From Flagellimonas amphidinii (GTDB lineage: Bacteria; Bacteroidota; Bacteroidia; Flavobacteriales; Flavobacteriaceae): a stretch of DNA of 64,000 bases. The translations under genes and the position numbers were made by a program. The number at the start of each line of letters is the position of its first letter. The stretch's first letter is position 1. The DNA lies in the NCBI RefSeq assembly GCF_013090115.1, contig NZ_JABFNN010000027.1:124001-188000 (forward strand), given 5' to 3'. Below the pieces are notes generated by a model that saw only the letters and a program-made list of their open reading frames with translations, searched no databases and was not told where the DNA came from. This document shows, in pieces, positions 1 to 9,838 of this stretch.

Positions 1-359
1 TCATAAACATACTGAGCAATGTTGATTTGGTGCTCTCCATGGGGAATGATCAAAATCTCATCATCTTCGTCATTATACTCCTCCCCAAACTTGATTACCA
101 AATGCAATTCTGATTCTATGGGTTGATCAAAAGGCTCCCCAGTAAGATCACAATCCACATCTACTGTTCCCTGAGCTGAAATATCCAATTCCATCATATT
201 GTTCATCTTGTCCAATATGGCTATGACCGGAATAGAAGCCCCGTTAAACTCTTGGTAATCAAAAGATTCAAAGAACGTATTATCAATTTTGTACTCAAAC
301 GTGTGTTTTCCCAGTTTTAATCCAGAAAAAGGAATGTTGAACTCCTTTAGCTTCATCAT
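1..359 (-). CDS. DUF177 (YceD-family) protein, 3' end cut by window edge
   Basis: The minus-strand frame opens with two adjacent ATG codons (359 and 356) and runs 119 codons to the window edge, so the C-terminus is missing. The product starts MMKLKEFNIPFSGLKLG and has an acidic central stretch followed by a QINIAQYVY segment. This is the pattern of the DUF177/YceD family, which in many bacteria lies directly before rpmF (ribosomal protein L32) and the fatty-acid genes; that region would lie outside this window. The family is linked to 23S rRNA metabolism, but the molecular role is not settled. A consensus promoter lies just upstream (402-431), giving a leader of about 35 bases. The family call rests on remembered sequence pattern. 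Confidence 0.8.
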   Translation of the reverse strand, partial: MMKLKEFNIPFSGLKLGKHTFEYKIDNTFFESFDYQEFNGASIPVIAILDKMNNMMELDISAQGTVDVDCDLTGEPFDQPIESELHLVIKFGEEYNDEDDEILIIPHGEHQINIAQYVY

Positions 360-401
360 TTCTACACTTAAGGTTTGTGTACCAGCCGTTAAAGGCGGGT
401 G

Positions 402-431
402 CAAAGATACTACTTATTTATAAATGTACAA
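402..431 (-). promoter_or_regulatory. Bacteroidota-type promoter of the DUF177 gene
   Basis: On the minus strand TTG (431-429) is followed by exactly 19 bases and TATCTTTG (409-402). This matches the TTG/TAnnTTTG consensus of the Bacteroidota primary sigma factor. Predicted transcription starts near 395, about 35 bases before the ATG. Confidence 0.75.
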
Positions 432-467
432 TTCCATTGGAACAAAACTGCCCCATTAAGCTAAATA

Positions 468-1520
468 TTAACTTGCTCTTTTAACTTTTTGCTTTTGCAA
501 AGGGTTTTTATGGAGCTCTGTATGCTCTAAACGGTTCCGGAATACTTTAATTGCCGTAAACACAGCTTCTTTGAATGAGCTGGCATCGGCTTCTCCTTTT
601 CCTGCAATTTCATAAGCTGTTCCATGATCTGGGGAAGTGCGTACTTTTTCAAGTCCGGCAGTATAATTAACTCCTTTGCCAAAGGCAAGTGTTTTAAAAG
701 GGATAAGACCTTGATCGTGGTATGCGGCCAAAATTGCATCAAAGTTTTGATGGGAGTTGGAGCCAAAAAAACTATCTGCGGAATATGGGCCGTAAACCAA
801 AGTCCCCTTGTCAAATATTTCCTTTATGGTCGGCTTCAGAATTTTGTCGTCTTCCTCTCCAATGGTGCCATCATCGCCACTATGTGGATTAATACCTAAA
901 AGTGCAATTTTTGGACGACGTATACCAAAATCCATTTTGAGGGATTTTTCCATGGTAGCAACTTTATCACGAATCAGCTTTGGAATAATGGCCTTAGCAA
1001 CATCCTTTACAGCGATATGATCAGTTAAAAGACCCACACGCAAGGTGTCAGTGACCATGAACATCAAACTTTCACCTTTGAGCTCCTGCGCCAAGAAATC
1101 TGTATGCCCGGGAAACTTAAAATCATCGGATTGGATATTTTTTTTATTTATAGGGGCGGTCACTAAAACATCTATCTTACCTTCTTTTAAAGCTGCCACT
1201 GCCGCCCTAAGGGATTTGATGGCATATTTCCCTCCTTCTTCGGTTGATTGGCCAAAGGCCGTCTTAGGAACTTCTTTCCACACATTCACAATGTTGAGTT
1301 TGCCATCAACAGCTTGCGAAGCATCTCTTACCCCATGGAATGAAATATTGATTCCCAATTCTGATTTTTGTTGGGAAATGGTTTTATTCGATGCAAAAAT
1401 TACAGGAGTACAAAAGTCGAGCATTCTGGAGTCTTCAAATGTCCTCAAGGCTACTTCGCATCCAATCCCATTTAAATCACCAATGGATATTCCCAGTTTT
1501 ATTTTTTGATTTTCCTTCAT
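468..1520 (-). CDS. pdxA: 4-hydroxythreonine-4-phosphate dehydrogenase
   Basis: PdxA oxidises 4-phosphohydroxy-L-threonine in the DXP-dependent pyridoxal phosphate pathway. It is a cytosolic, metal-dependent homodimer. The three metal-binding histidines of the family are visible: H139 in PGHTDFL, H213 in NPHSGDDG and H268 in AAYHDQGLIPFK. The frame extends 12 codons upstream to 1556, but the ATG at 1520 (MKENQKIKLGIS) fits the usual N-terminus, which begins just before the ISIGD strand, and gives 350 residues, close to the family norm. It shares its strand with the DUF177 gene downstream, which has its own promoter. It is divergent from ribE with only about 58 bases between. Confidence 0.95.
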   Translation of the reverse strand: MKENQKIKLGISIGDLNGIGCEVALRTFEDSRMLDFCTPVIFASNKTISQQKSELGINISFHGVRDASQAVDGKLNIVNVWKEVPKTAFGQSTEEGGKYAIKSLRAAVAALKEGKIDVLVTAPINKKNIQSDDFKFPGHTDFLAQELKGESLMFMVTDTLRVGLLTDHIAVKDVAKAIIPKLIRDKVATMEKSLKMDFGIRRPKIALLGINPHSGDDGTIGEEDDKILKPTIKEIFDKGTLVYGPYSADSFFGSNSHQNFDAILAAYHDQGLIPFKTLAFGKGVNYTAGLEKVRTSPDHGTAYEIAGKGEADASSFKEAVFTAIKVFRNRLEHTELHKNPLQKQKVKRAS

Positions 1521-1578
1521 AAAATCAATGCCGATATGGCTACTTTTACAGTACAAAACTAGTCAATAAAAAAGATTC

Positions 1579-2172
1579 ATGTTTACGGGCATCATTGAGA
1601 CTTTAGGGAAAGTTGAAAAACTTGAAAGAGAAGGGGGTAATTTACATATTACAGTATCCTCTGAGATTACATCAGAATTGAAGATAGATCAGAGTTTGGC
1701 GCATAATGGCGTTTGTTTGACTGTTGTTTCACTTGAAGGGAATACGTACACTGTAACGGCGATTGAGGAAACCTTGAATAAATCCAATATTGGAGAATTG
1801 AAAATTGGAGATGCCATTAATTTGGAAAGGGCTATGGTTTTGGGAGCTCGATTGGATGGACATATTGTTCAGGGCCATGTGGACCAGACCGCCATTTGTT
1901 CTTCTGTTGAGGAAAAAGACGGTAGTTGGGTATATAGTTTTACCTATGATTCCAGTCTGAACAACGTAACCATAGAAAAAGGCTCCATTACTGTTGATGG
2001 TGTGAGTTTAACTGTTGTGGATTCCAAGAAAGATGGTTTTAGCGTGGCTATTATTCCATATACGCATGAGCACACAAGATTCCATTCTTATACAAGAGGT
2101 ACCAAAGTTAATTTAGAATTTGATGTTATTGGCAAGTACGTGGCTCGGCTTATGGGATTAAAAACTGACTAA
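1579..2172 (+). CDS. ribE: riboflavin synthase, alpha subunit
   Basis: The enzyme dismutates two 6,7-dimethyl-8-ribityllumazine molecules into riboflavin and a pyrimidine by-product; it acts as a cytosolic trimer. The 197-residue protein has the catalytic N-terminus MFTGIIE and two lumazine-binding barrels (about residues 1-97 and 98-190), each with the paired motif seen as NGVCLTV (43-49) and DGVSLTV in the second repeat, plus GHVDQT at 99-104. Length is typical. It is divergent from pdxA, so two vitamin cofactor genes share one short intergenic region. Its stop overlaps by four bases with the stop of the convergent symporter gene. The symbol ribE (ribC in some genera) varies. Confidence 0.95.
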   Translation: MFTGIIETLGKVEKLEREGGNLHITVSSEITSELKIDQSLAHNGVCLTVVSLEGNTYTVTAIEETLNKSNIGELKIGDAINLERAMVLGARLDGHIVQGHVDQTAICSSVEEKDGSWVYSFTYDSSLNNVTIEKGSITVDGVSLTVVDSKKDGFSVAIIPYTHEHTRFHSYTRGTKVNLEFDVIGKYVARLMGLKTD

Positions 2173-3971
2173 AATACGTTCTTCATCTTACCCCAAACTT
2201 TTTTAAGTGTGAAGGTGGAAATCAAAACCAAAAAGGTAAGTCCTATGGCCAACGGATAGTTTCCATAAATCCAATTGCCCATGGCAAACAAGCATCCGTA
2301 AACCAATACGCAACCAATAATCATCGCAAGAATTCCTGATGGAACGCTCCATTTTTCGCTTGAACCTTCTATTTCCTCTCCATCATTTTTAGCTGCTGCA
2401 CGTATTTTATTCCATCCCGGGCCACCTGGTTTGGTTATTTTATAGAATTGGTAAAGTACTTTATTGTCTTCTGGCTTAGTGATAAAGGTGGTCACTACCC
2501 AAATGATTGTGGTCAACAGCACTACCAACAAAAACTTGCTCCAAGCTGGGAAAGGAGCACCACCACTTAGGAAAAGTTCTTCTTCAAACTGCCAAAATAA
2601 AATGGAGATGATACCTGAGGAGAACATGGCAACAATCTCGCTCCAAGCGTTTATTCTCCACCAGAACCATCTCAGAATAAAAATAAGACCAGTACCAGCA
2701 CCGAACATGATGATAATATCAAAAAGTTGGGTGGCATTGGTCAAGGCCAATGCAAACAAAGCACTCAATACCATTAAAACAACCGTGGTTATTCTACCCA
2801 CATTTACCAATTCTTTTTCTGAAGCATTTTTATTGATTTGTTGTTTGTAAAAATCATTTACTACATATGAAGACCCCCAATTTAAGTGGGTGGAAATGGT
2901 CGACATATAAGCAGCTCCCAAAGAAGCCAGAACGATTCCCAAAAGACCCGAAGGCAATTTGGTCAGCATGGCTGAATATGCCAAATCGTGACCAAGTTTA
3001 CTTTCTTCAACGTTGGGGAAGGCCTGTCTGATGCTTTCCAAATCAGGAAAAACAACCAAGGAAGCCAAGGCAACCAATATCCATGGCCAAGGTCTTAGGG
3101 CGTAGTGCAGAATATTAAAGAAAAAGGTGGCACCAACCGCATGATTCTCATCTTTGGCAGCCAACATTCGCTGTGCGATATAACCACCACCCCCAGGCTC
3201 ACCCCCAGGATACCAAGCACTCCACCATTGTACGGCCAGTGGAATGATCAATACTGAAATCAAGGCTTCGGTATTGGAAAAATCAGGAAGAATGGACATT
3301 TTGCTCCGCACCAATTCGTTTTCCAATATGTTTGAAAGGCCTCCAACCTCTGGAATGTTCACCAAATAAATAGCGGCTCCGATTGCGCCTACCATTGCCA
3401 CAAAGAAGAGTACAAAATCGGTATAAACAACACCTCTAAAACCACCGATAGCACTGAATACCACGGTAATACTTCCGGCAATAAGAACAGTTTGAACCGG
3501 TGTTGCCCCAAGCATGATCTGACCTATTTTTATGGCAGCCAGTGTAACAGCTGACATGGCCATTACATTAAATACCACTCCCAAATACAATGACCGGAAC
3601 CCTCTTAAAAAATGAGCAGGTTTACCGCCATAGCGCAAATCGTAGAATTCCATGTCGGTTGCTACATTAGATCTCCTCCAAAGTTTGGCATAAACAAATA
3701 CGGTAAGCAAACCAGTAAGTAAAAATGCCCACCAACCCCAGTTGCCAGAAACCCCATCTGTACGGACAAAATCGGTCACCAAGTTGGGGGTATCTGTTGA
3801 AAATGTTGTGGCCACCATAGAAAATCCCAAAAGCCACCAAGGCATGCTTCGACCAGATAAAAAGTACTCTGCCGTACTTTTTCCAGATTGTTTAGAGACG
3901 TAGATTCCAATAAAAAGCACTAGGGCGAAGAATCCAAATATGATGAAATAATCTAAAGTTTGAATGTCCAT
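2169..3971 (-). CDS. sodium:solute symporter (SSS family)
   Basis: A 600-residue multi-spanning inner-membrane protein with about 13-14 hydrophobic helices. The N-terminal pattern (a first helix near residue 10, then AEYFLSGRSMPWWLLGFSM) is the SSS family hallmark, in which sodium influx drives uptake of sugars, amino acids or organic acids. A hydrophilic loop near residues 490-525 separates the last helices. The substrate cannot be read from sequence and no catabolic genes flank it. The gene converges with ribE and its stop codon overlaps that gene by four bases. The ATG at 3971 (MDIQTLDYFIIFGFF) starts just before helix 1 and is a natural start. Confidence 0.9.
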   Translation of the reverse strand: MDIQTLDYFIIFGFFALVLFIGIYVSKQSGKSTAEYFLSGRSMPWWLLGFSMVATTFSTDTPNLVTDFVRTDGVSGNWGWWAFLLTGLLTVFVYAKLWRRSNVATDMEFYDLRYGGKPAHFLRGFRSLYLGVVFNVMAMSAVTLAAIKIGQIMLGATPVQTVLIAGSITVVFSAIGGFRGVVYTDFVLFFVAMVGAIGAAIYLVNIPEVGGLSNILENELVRSKMSILPDFSNTEALISVLIIPLAVQWWSAWYPGGEPGGGGYIAQRMLAAKDENHAVGATFFFNILHYALRPWPWILVALASLVVFPDLESIRQAFPNVEESKLGHDLAYSAMLTKLPSGLLGIVLASLGAAYMSTISTHLNWGSSYVVNDFYKQQINKNASEKELVNVGRITTVVLMVLSALFALALTNATQLFDIIIMFGAGTGLIFILRWFWWRINAWSEIVAMFSSGIISILFWQFEEELFLSGGAPFPAWSKFLLVVLLTTIIWVVTTFITKPEDNKVLYQFYKITKPGGPGWNKIRAAAKNDGEEIEGSSEKWSVPSGILAMIIGCVLVYGCLFAMGNWIYGNYPLAIGLTFLVLISTFTLKKVWGKMKNVF

Positions 3972-4015
3972 ATCGGTCTTGGTTGGTAAGCTTTTAAAGA
4001 TATAATTTTTTGAGA

Positions 4016-4023
4016 TACCTTTG
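4016..4023 (+). promoter_or_regulatory. possible -7 element before the TSUP permease gene
   Basis: TACCTTTG matches TAnnTTTG. The base triplet 19 bases upstream is TTA, not TTG, so the -33 element is weak. It supports transcription starting near 4030. Confidence 0.35.
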
Positions 4024-4047
4024 TCCTTTGTTCGCTAAACACCAGTT

Positions 4048-4803
4048 TTGGTTCTATATACAGCTTCTGAACCGTCATGGATGGCGTGGCTTTTAGCGGC
4101 CACAGCCACTTTTTTAATGGGAACCTCTAAGGCTGGGTTAAAGGGCATGTCCATTTTTAACGTAACGCTCATGGCTTTGGCCTTTGGAGCGCGACAGTCC
4201 ACAGGTATATTTATTCCATTATTATTGGTAGGAGATATTTTTGCCGTTGTTTATTATAACAAGCATACTCAATGGAAATATCTTTTAAAGATTTTACCTT
4301 GGATGCTCACAGGGATCCTTATAGGTGTTTTGGTGGGGAGTGACCTTCCTGAAAGAGAGTTTAAGCTGAGTATGGTCGTTGTTATCTTCATTAGTTTGGG
4401 GATGTTGTATTGGTGGGACAGGCGAAAATCATCCAAAATCCCTACGCATTGGACTTTTTCTGGGCCTATTGGAATTGTAGCGGGAATTAGCACCATGATT
4501 GGAAATTTGGCTGGAGCGTTCACCAATATTTTCTTTTTGGCCATGCGATTGCCCAAAAATGAATTTGTAGGTACGGCAGCATGGCTTTTCTTCATTACTA
4601 ATATGTTCAAATTGCCTTTTCATGTTTTTGTTTGGAAAACGATCTCTGCAGAAACGTTGATCATCAATCTTAAATTACTTCCGGCCATTTTTGCAGGTCT
4701 TTTTCTGGGTGTTTTTATTGTTAAGAAAATCAATGACCGCAATTACAAAAGATTCATTTTGATTGTTACGGCCATTGGTGCAATTGCCATTTTGTTTAAG
4801 TAA
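4048..4803 (+). CDS. TauE/SafE (TSUP) family membrane permease
   Basis: A 240-251-residue protein with about 8 transmembrane helices. The first helix carries the motif FLMGTSKAGLKGMS, and the repeat of that motif lies near the middle (GIVAGISTMIGNLAGAF), the two-repeat design of TSUP proteins that move sulfite, sulfonates or other small anions. The substrate is unknown here. The start is uncertain: TTG at 4048 gives ten extra residues before the first helix, while ATG at 4081 (MAWLLAATATF) starts inside the helix. A nearby out-of-frame ATG at 4077 can be ignored. The gene is divergent from the symporter and followed 54 bases later by a short-chain dehydrogenase. Confidence 0.85.
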   Translation: MVLYTASEPSWMAWLLAATATFLMGTSKAGLKGMSIFNVTLMALAFGARQSTGIFIPLLLVGDIFAVVYYNKHTQWKYLLKILPWMLTGILIGVLVGSDLPEREFKLSMVVVIFISLGMLYWWDRRKSSKIPTHWTFSGPIGIVAGISTMIGNLAGAFTNIFFLAMRLPKNEFVGTAAWLFFITNMFKLPFHVFVWKTISAETLIINLKLLPAIFAGLFLGVFIVKKINDRNYKRFILIVTAIGAIAILFK

Positions 4804-4857
4804 GATTTTTTTCTGATAGTTTTATTTTATCGAACTTTATAGAACCAAAATTTGATT

Positions 4858-5568
4858 ATGGATTTAAACGGTAAAGTAGCCTACATCACCGGCGGAACAA
4901 AAGGGATTGGATACGGCATTGCAGCATGTTTGTTAGAGCAAGGAATGAAGGTTGCAATTAGTGGAAGAAGCAAAACAGGAGTTAATGAAGCAATACAAAA
5001 CCTAAATGATGAGGAGAATGTTTTGGGATTGGTCTCCGATGTTTCAAAATCTGGAGATGAGGTAAAAGCTGTAAAAGAAATATTGAAGATTTGGGGTAGA
5101 CTTGATGTTGTTGTGGCTAATGCTGGAGTAGGTCATTTTGCTCCAATTGATGAGATGAAGGAAGAGGACTGGAACCAAATGATCAATACGAATCTAAATG
5201 GGGTATTCTATACGTTAAAAGCATCCGTTGATGCATTGAAAGTGTCTGAGGGATATTATATGACAGTTGCGAGTTTGGCTGGCACTAATTTTTTTGCACA
5301 AGGTGCTGGATATAATGCCACCAAATTTGGAGTTGTAGGGTTTACCCAAGCTGCTATGTTGGATTTAAGAAAATACAATATCAAGGCAACTACTATTATG
5401 CCTGGTTCTGTGGCAACACATTTTAACAATAATGAACCTTCTCAAAAAGATGCTTGGAAAATACAACCCGAAGATATTGGTAAGTTAGTGGTGGATTTAT
5501 TGTTAATGCATCCGCGTACATTGCCCAGTAAGATAGAGGTACGCCCCGCTAGGCCAGATTTGAAATAA
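4858..5568 (+). CDS. short-chain dehydrogenase/reductase (SDR)
   Basis: A 236-residue classical SDR, an NAD(P)-dependent oxidoreductase with a Rossmann fold. It shows the cofactor motif TGGTKGIG at residues 12-19, NAG in VVANAGVG, the catalytic serine in VASLAG and the YNATK (YxxxK) active site. Length is typical for 3-oxoacyl-ACP-reductase-like members; the substrate cannot be assigned. The frame can be extended to a TTG at 4852, but the ATG at 4858 (MDLNGKVAYITGG) is the expected start. Its stop codon ends one base before the stop of the convergent AddB-like gene. Confidence 0.9.
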   Translation: MDLNGKVAYITGGTKGIGYGIAACLLEQGMKVAISGRSKTGVNEAIQNLNDEENVLGLVSDVSKSGDEVKAVKEILKIWGRLDVVVANAGVGHFAPIDEMKEEDWNQMINTNLNGVFYTLKASVDALKVSEGYYMTVASLAGTNFFAQGAGYNATKFGVVGFTQAAMLDLRKYNIKATTIMPGSVATHFNNNEPSQKDAWKIQPEDIGKLVVDLLLMHPRTLPSKIEVRPARPDLK

Positions 5569-8295
5569 TTAAACCTGTTTTTCCATAAAGGGAATATTGG
5601 TGTTACAGATTTCCAAAATTAGTTTTTTGAGGTTGTCTTCAAACACACCTAAAGTCGCAGCATCTATAAGCGAGGACCCTTTGTGTATTTGAAAAGGGAA
5701 AAAACCCTGTCCCAAATTTTTAAAGGAATAGATACCGGCACTGATATGGTCAATATGATGTTTTTTGCTGAACAGAAGACCATAGCACAATAACTGAAAA
5801 GCTTTGCTTTTATCATAATTGGTGATAAGCTCATCCCAATCGGATATTTTTACATTTTTGGATTCTACCCTTCCAGTTTTGTAGTCAACTATCCTTGTAA
5901 CATCATCAATTGTATCAACTCTATCCAAGGTTCCTTTGAGTTTTATGGGGAAATCCAATTCTTCAATGTTTACTAAGATTTCATGTTTTTCTTCTAAAGC
6001 CAAGATTTTAATCTGATGTTTTTGAATGAGCTTTAGTTCCAAATCAATAAAGTTGTTGAGATACTTTTGGATAACATTATAAACTAAAAGGAACTTTCCT
6101 TTTGATGTATCAACTCCAGATAGGTTTTTTTGGAAATGTCCTTTTACTACTTTGGGAATCAGCGGTTTTAAGGAAGTAACATTTTCTTTCGTCAAGATTA
6201 AACCAATCAATGGGGTATAGAGTTCCTCCAAACTGTCATGAACAACGGTTCCAAAAGTATTGGCTGCGATATTCTCTTCAACTTCTTCCACATCGTTGAT
6301 TTTTAGAATATTTCTGGTATAGAAATCAACAGGGTTTTTAATGTAGTTGGTGAGCGATGTTGGTGAAAAGCCTTTTTTGGCAAATGCCTTGATTTCCTGA
6401 AATAGGGAATCTCCTTTGGTGATTTCCTCTGGAGTGAATGGTGTTATTGATACTTTTGGTGATAACACCTTATGGGTAATGTATGGTGCTAGTTTTTCAT
6501 CGGTAAGTAGTTGATTGATGAGTCTGCTTTTTTCGCCGCCCTCCAAAACATCCGGTTCCGTATTATAGATAATATGAACATTTTTCGCCCTTTGTAGAAG
6601 CCTATAAAAGTGATATGTGTAGATAGCGTCTTTTTCCTTATATGTAGGTAAGCCGTAGTCTCTTTTCACATCAAAAGGAATAAAAGAATTATTTGATTTT
6701 CCCGAAGGCAGTATCCCTTCATTCACAGAAGTGATAATAACAGTTTCAAAGTCCAGATTACGACTTTCCAACATTCCCATAAGTTGGAGGCCGTTAAGGG
6801 GCTCTCCAATGAAATCCAGAGTTTCTATGGATGCTAATTGCTTAAATAAGCTTTTGACTGCTTGAAGATCATTTATATGGTCTTTATCATCTATATGATT
6901 GTTCAGTTGATTGAATAAGGTATAAAATCTATAGAGCTGTTCCAGTTCAAAGGGTTTCTTCTTTTGCTGAAAATAATCTTTCAAGATATTAATGAGCTGC
7001 AGACAATTAGCTGTCCACACATTGGGAGTAATGTTATCTTTTGAAAACATAAATTGTATTGCGGAGTTTGTTCTGCTATATAGAGAAAGAATAGCTGTGT
7101 TGATATACAGCCAATTTTTCTCTTTTATTTCTTGGGTAATTTTGCTGGCAAACCCTTCCCCTTTCAATGAGGAGAGGATTAAAGTATAGGGATTTGAAAG
7201 AAATTCGAGTACTTGCTTATAAAACCAGCCTTTATCACTCTTGCTGATATTAAGTTCCAATAGCGAATTAAAAAATGAATAAAGAATGGTTTTGTTCAAT
7301 GGCAGTCCCATGGTGATATTAACTTGGTTAATTTCTTTGGGAATGGCCTTTAACATGGGCTGAAGCAAGTTTTCATCAGCTAGTACAAGTGCGGTATTTT
7401 CAAGTGTAGATTGTGTATTCGCTTTTATTTGTTGTAATAACTGACCTACATATTTGGTTTGTGAAACACTTTTGGGAACACCAGTAATGGTTATTGTTTT
7501 GTTCGATAAAAACTCATTTTGAAGCTTAATAGAAGCTTGTTTTTCATAATATGGCCATGTATCTATATATTCCCTAATAAAAAGTCCGGCATCATGAATA
7601 GGGTCATCATAAAAATGTGAATCTATATCCCAATAAACTTCTCCATTGCCTTGTTCTAGAAAATATTGTACAATTTTAGATTCAGAGGTGTTAAGGGCAT
7701 TGAAACCAACAAATACTATTGGACTTGTTTTATGGTAAGACGCCAATTTATCCACAGCTACTTTAGATATAAGTCCTTGGTAGCCCCTTTTCTTTGATAG
7801 AAGAGTGGAAGTGAAACTATTATATAGAGGTTCTATATGTTTCCAGAAATGTATGTAATTCGTTACAAGCTCTGTTTTGTCTTTTTTTAGGGACCAATGG
7901 TTGAGTTCTTTTATAGCTGAAAGATAGTTGAGGATATCGTGGGATGGGATTAGGTAACCATCGATTTCATTAAAATCGTGGAGTAGTGTTTGTCCCCATT
8001 TTATAAATGAAGAAAAATCATCTTTCTTTTCTACTTCTGAATCTTTATATACTTGGAAGAGTATTAACAGAAGTTCTAGGTTTGATGCAGGTGTAAGTCC
8101 AGAAATTTGCGCAACAAAATCTTGAATGGATAATATTTCTGGACAAAAAATATGTTGTTCCAACGTTGTGGAAAGCTGTTTTTTTAGAAAAGTTCCCGAT
8201 CGTTTACTGGGAAGAACAAAGGTGCAATTTGTAAAATCTGTTTCTTTCTTTTGCAGCTCATTCAGTACATATCTGAGAAAGTTGTTGTGTTGCAT
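5569..8295 (-). CDS. AddB-like PD-(D/E)XK exonuclease, double-strand break repair
   Basis: A 908-residue protein of the RecB/AddB nuclease family. The C-terminal 230 residues hold a PD-(D/E)XK domain, with KLKGTLDRVD followed by RIVDYKTG, where the aspartate and the D-K pair bind metal. The N-terminus (FVLPSKRSGTFLKKQL) resembles an inactivated helicase domain as in AddB. An AddA-like gene lies 2.7 kb upstream on the same strand (11045-14164), so the two probably form the end-resection complex that feeds RecA. I see no convincing four-cysteine iron-sulfur cluster such as AddB of Bacillus carries. The start ATG at 8295 follows the ompA terminator by a few bases, so a separate promoter or read-through is needed. 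Confidence 0.85.
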   Translation of the reverse strand: MQHNNFLRYVLNELQKKETDFTNCTFVLPSKRSGTFLKKQLSTTLEQHIFCPEILSIQDFVAQISGLTPASNLELLLILFQVYKDSEVEKKDDFSSFIKWGQTLLHDFNEIDGYLIPSHDILNYLSAIKELNHWSLKKDKTELVTNYIHFWKHIEPLYNSFTSTLLSKKRGYQGLISKVAVDKLASYHKTSPIVFVGFNALNTSESKIVQYFLEQGNGEVYWDIDSHFYDDPIHDAGLFIREYIDTWPYYEKQASIKLQNEFLSNKTITITGVPKSVSQTKYVGQLLQQIKANTQSTLENTALVLADENLLQPMLKAIPKEINQVNITMGLPLNKTILYSFFNSLLELNISKSDKGWFYKQVLEFLSNPYTLILSSLKGEGFASKITQEIKEKNWLYINTAILSLYSRTNSAIQFMFSKDNITPNVWTANCLQLINILKDYFQQKKKPFELEQLYRFYTLFNQLNNHIDDKDHINDLQAVKSLFKQLASIETLDFIGEPLNGLQLMGMLESRNLDFETVIITSVNEGILPSGKSNNSFIPFDVKRDYGLPTYKEKDAIYTYHFYRLLQRAKNVHIIYNTEPDVLEGGEKSRLINQLLTDEKLAPYITHKVLSPKVSITPFTPEEITKGDSLFQEIKAFAKKGFSPTSLTNYIKNPVDFYTRNILKINDVEEVEENIAANTFGTVVHDSLEELYTPLIGLILTKENVTSLKPLIPKVVKGHFQKNLSGVDTSKGKFLLVYNVIQKYLNNFIDLELKLIQKHQIKILALEEKHEILVNIEELDFPIKLKGTLDRVDTIDDVTRIVDYKTGRVESKNVKISDWDELITNYDKSKAFQLLCYGLLFSKKHHIDHISAGIYSFKNLGQGFFPFQIHKGSSLIDAATLGVFEDNLKKLILEICNTNIPFMEKQV

Positions 8296-8300
8296 GTATT

Positions 8301-8337
8301 AAAAATAAAAAAGGCCCTGCGGAATACAGGGCCTTTT
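8301..8337 (-). terminator. rho-independent terminator of the OmpA gene
   Basis: Perfect 11-bp inverted repeat (8309-8319 with 8327-8337), core GGCCCTG/CAGGGCC with a 7-base loop, followed on the minus strand by a T-rich tail. It lies between the OmpA stop and the AddB-like start. Confidence 0.85.
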
Positions 8338-8366
8338 CGAAAAGAAAACAGAAGTTTTCTAATATC

Positions 8367-9725
8367 TTATTTTACCAAGTTGATTTCAACTCTTCTGTTT
8401 TGAGCTCTACCTGCTCTAGTGTTATTGGTAGCGATTGGCTTAGACTCACCGTAACCAACAGCAGTTAATCTGTCAGCAGCGATACCTTTGTCAATCAAGA
8501 AGTCTCTTACAGAGTTAGCTCTTTCATCAGAAAGTCTCTGGTTTGTAGACTCTCTACCAACACTATCAGTGTGACCTTCAACAGTAAACTTAGCGTTAGG
8601 ATACTCGTTCAAGATTTGGATGATATCAACCATTACAGTAGTAGATTCTGCTTTGATAGAAGATTTACCAGTATCGAACAAGATAGTTCTAGCGTAGTCG
8701 TTCAATTGTTTTTGAACTTCTTCAGTTACTTCAGGACAACCGTTGTTGGCAACAGTACCAGCAACTTGAGGACATTGATCGTCTTTGTCAAGAACGCTGT
8801 CTCCATCAGTATCTGGCCATGGGCAACCGTTGTTTTCAGATGGACCAGCTTCGTTAGGACACTGATCATCTTTGTCAGCGATGCCATCACCGTCAGCATC
8901 AGGACAACCAGCTAATGCAGCAAGACCAGCATCGTTAGGACAAGCATCGTCTTTATCAGCTACACCATCACCGTCAGCATCAGGACAACCATTCATTTCT
9001 TTAGAACCAGCTTCGTTAGGACAGCTGTCTTTACCATCTTCGATGCCATCACCGTCAGAATCAGGACAACCGTTGAAAGCTTCCAAACCAGCAACCTCTG
9101 GACAAGCATCGTCTTTGTCATAGATACCATCACCATCAGTGTCAGTACCACCAAATCTAATGCTAAGACCAGCCAAGTGCTGAAAATGCTTTACTAAATA
9201 ATCTTCGAATGCGTGCTTGTATTGAGTTTGCAAAGTCAGACCAATGTTTTCAGAGAACCATAAGTTAACACCAATACCACCGTTGGCAGTACCAGCACCG
9301 ATCTCATCAACCCAAGTATAACCACCGCCTATTTCAACAAAAGGATCAATTGTTGTGTTCTTAAGGAAGTTGTACTTAATGGTACCATCAATAGCATAGT
9401 GGGAAAGGTCATCAACAGCTTGATCACCGTTCTTTTCAATTCTGTTCAAAGAACCTCTAGCACCAACAGAGAAACCATCTCCTACATATCTGGAAACAGA
9501 TACGTATGAAACGGACGGCAAGATATTCCAGTGGTCAGAAACGTTGAAATACTCATCGAACAAGGTTGGGCTCGAAAAAGGATTGTTTTCATCGTTAGTT
9601 GGGTATGTGTCAATCGCATTAACCCCAAAACTAATCTGCCATGGATTATTCTCGTCTTGCGCTTGTATGCTGCTAAACCCTACAAATACTAGGGCAACAA
9701 CCAATAATTTGCTAAGATGTTTCAT
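8367..9725 (-). CDS. OmpA-family outer-membrane porin with thrombospondin type 3 repeats
   Basis: A 452-residue protein. Residues 1-23 form a signal peptide ([14 protein letters not shown], cleavage after IQAQ). About 24-190 form an eight-strand-like beta-barrel. Five calcium-binding thrombospondin type 3 repeats follow, each of the form DxDGDGIxDKDDxCP with a closing NGCP. The C-terminal OmpA domain (about 335-452) carries the peptidoglycan-binding motif EGHTDSVG and the end [10 protein letters not shown]. It should link the outer membrane to the cell wall. The frame runs to a TTG at 9731, but the ATG at 9725 starts the signal peptide. It has a consensus promoter and its own terminator, consistent with a strongly expressed single gene. 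The repeats are also visible as DNA direct repeats near 8750-9150. Confidence 0.93.
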   Translation of the reverse strand: MKHLSKLLVVALVFVGFSSIQAQDENNPWQISFGVNAIDTYPTNDENNPFSSPTLFDEYFNVSDHWNILPSVSYVSVSRYVGDGFSVGARGSLNRIEKNGDQAVDDLSHYAIDGTIKYNFLKNTTIDPFVEIGGGYTWVDEIGAGTANGGIGVNLWFSENIGLTLQTQYKHAFEDYLVKHFQHLAGLSIRFGGTDTDGDGIYDKDDACPEVAGLEAFNGCPDSDGDGIEDGKDSCPNEAGSKEMNGCPDADGDGVADKDDACPNDAGLAALAGCPDADGDGIADKDDQCPNEAGPSENNGCPWPDTDGDSVLDKDDQCPQVAGTVANNGCPEVTEEVQKQLNDYARTILFDTGKSSIKAESTTVMVDIIQILNEYPNAKFTVEGHTDSVGRESTNQRLSDERANSVRDFLIDKGIAADRLTAVGYGESKPIATNNTRAGRAQNRRVEINLVK

Positions 9726-9759
9726 GCTCAAAATTTTAAGTTTAAGTGTTTATCAGCTG

Positions 9760-9789
9760 CAAATGTAAGTTGTTAGTACCTATTAACAA
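9760..9789 (-). promoter_or_regulatory. Bacteroidota-type promoter of the OmpA gene
   Basis: TTG (9789-9787), 19 bases, then TACATTTG (9767-9760) on the minus strand. This is an exact match in sequence and spacing to the consensus, with a predicted leader of about 28 bases. Confidence 0.75.
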
Positions 9790-9838
9790 AATCAAATTTT
9801 CATTTTTTTTAACGCATTACATAGAAGATTTAAAGCAC

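Noticed and set aside
8750-9150. Direct repeats resembling a repeat array
   Set aside because: They are the coding sequence of thrombospondin type 3 repeats in the OmpA protein; no equal-length unique spacers, so not CRISPR.
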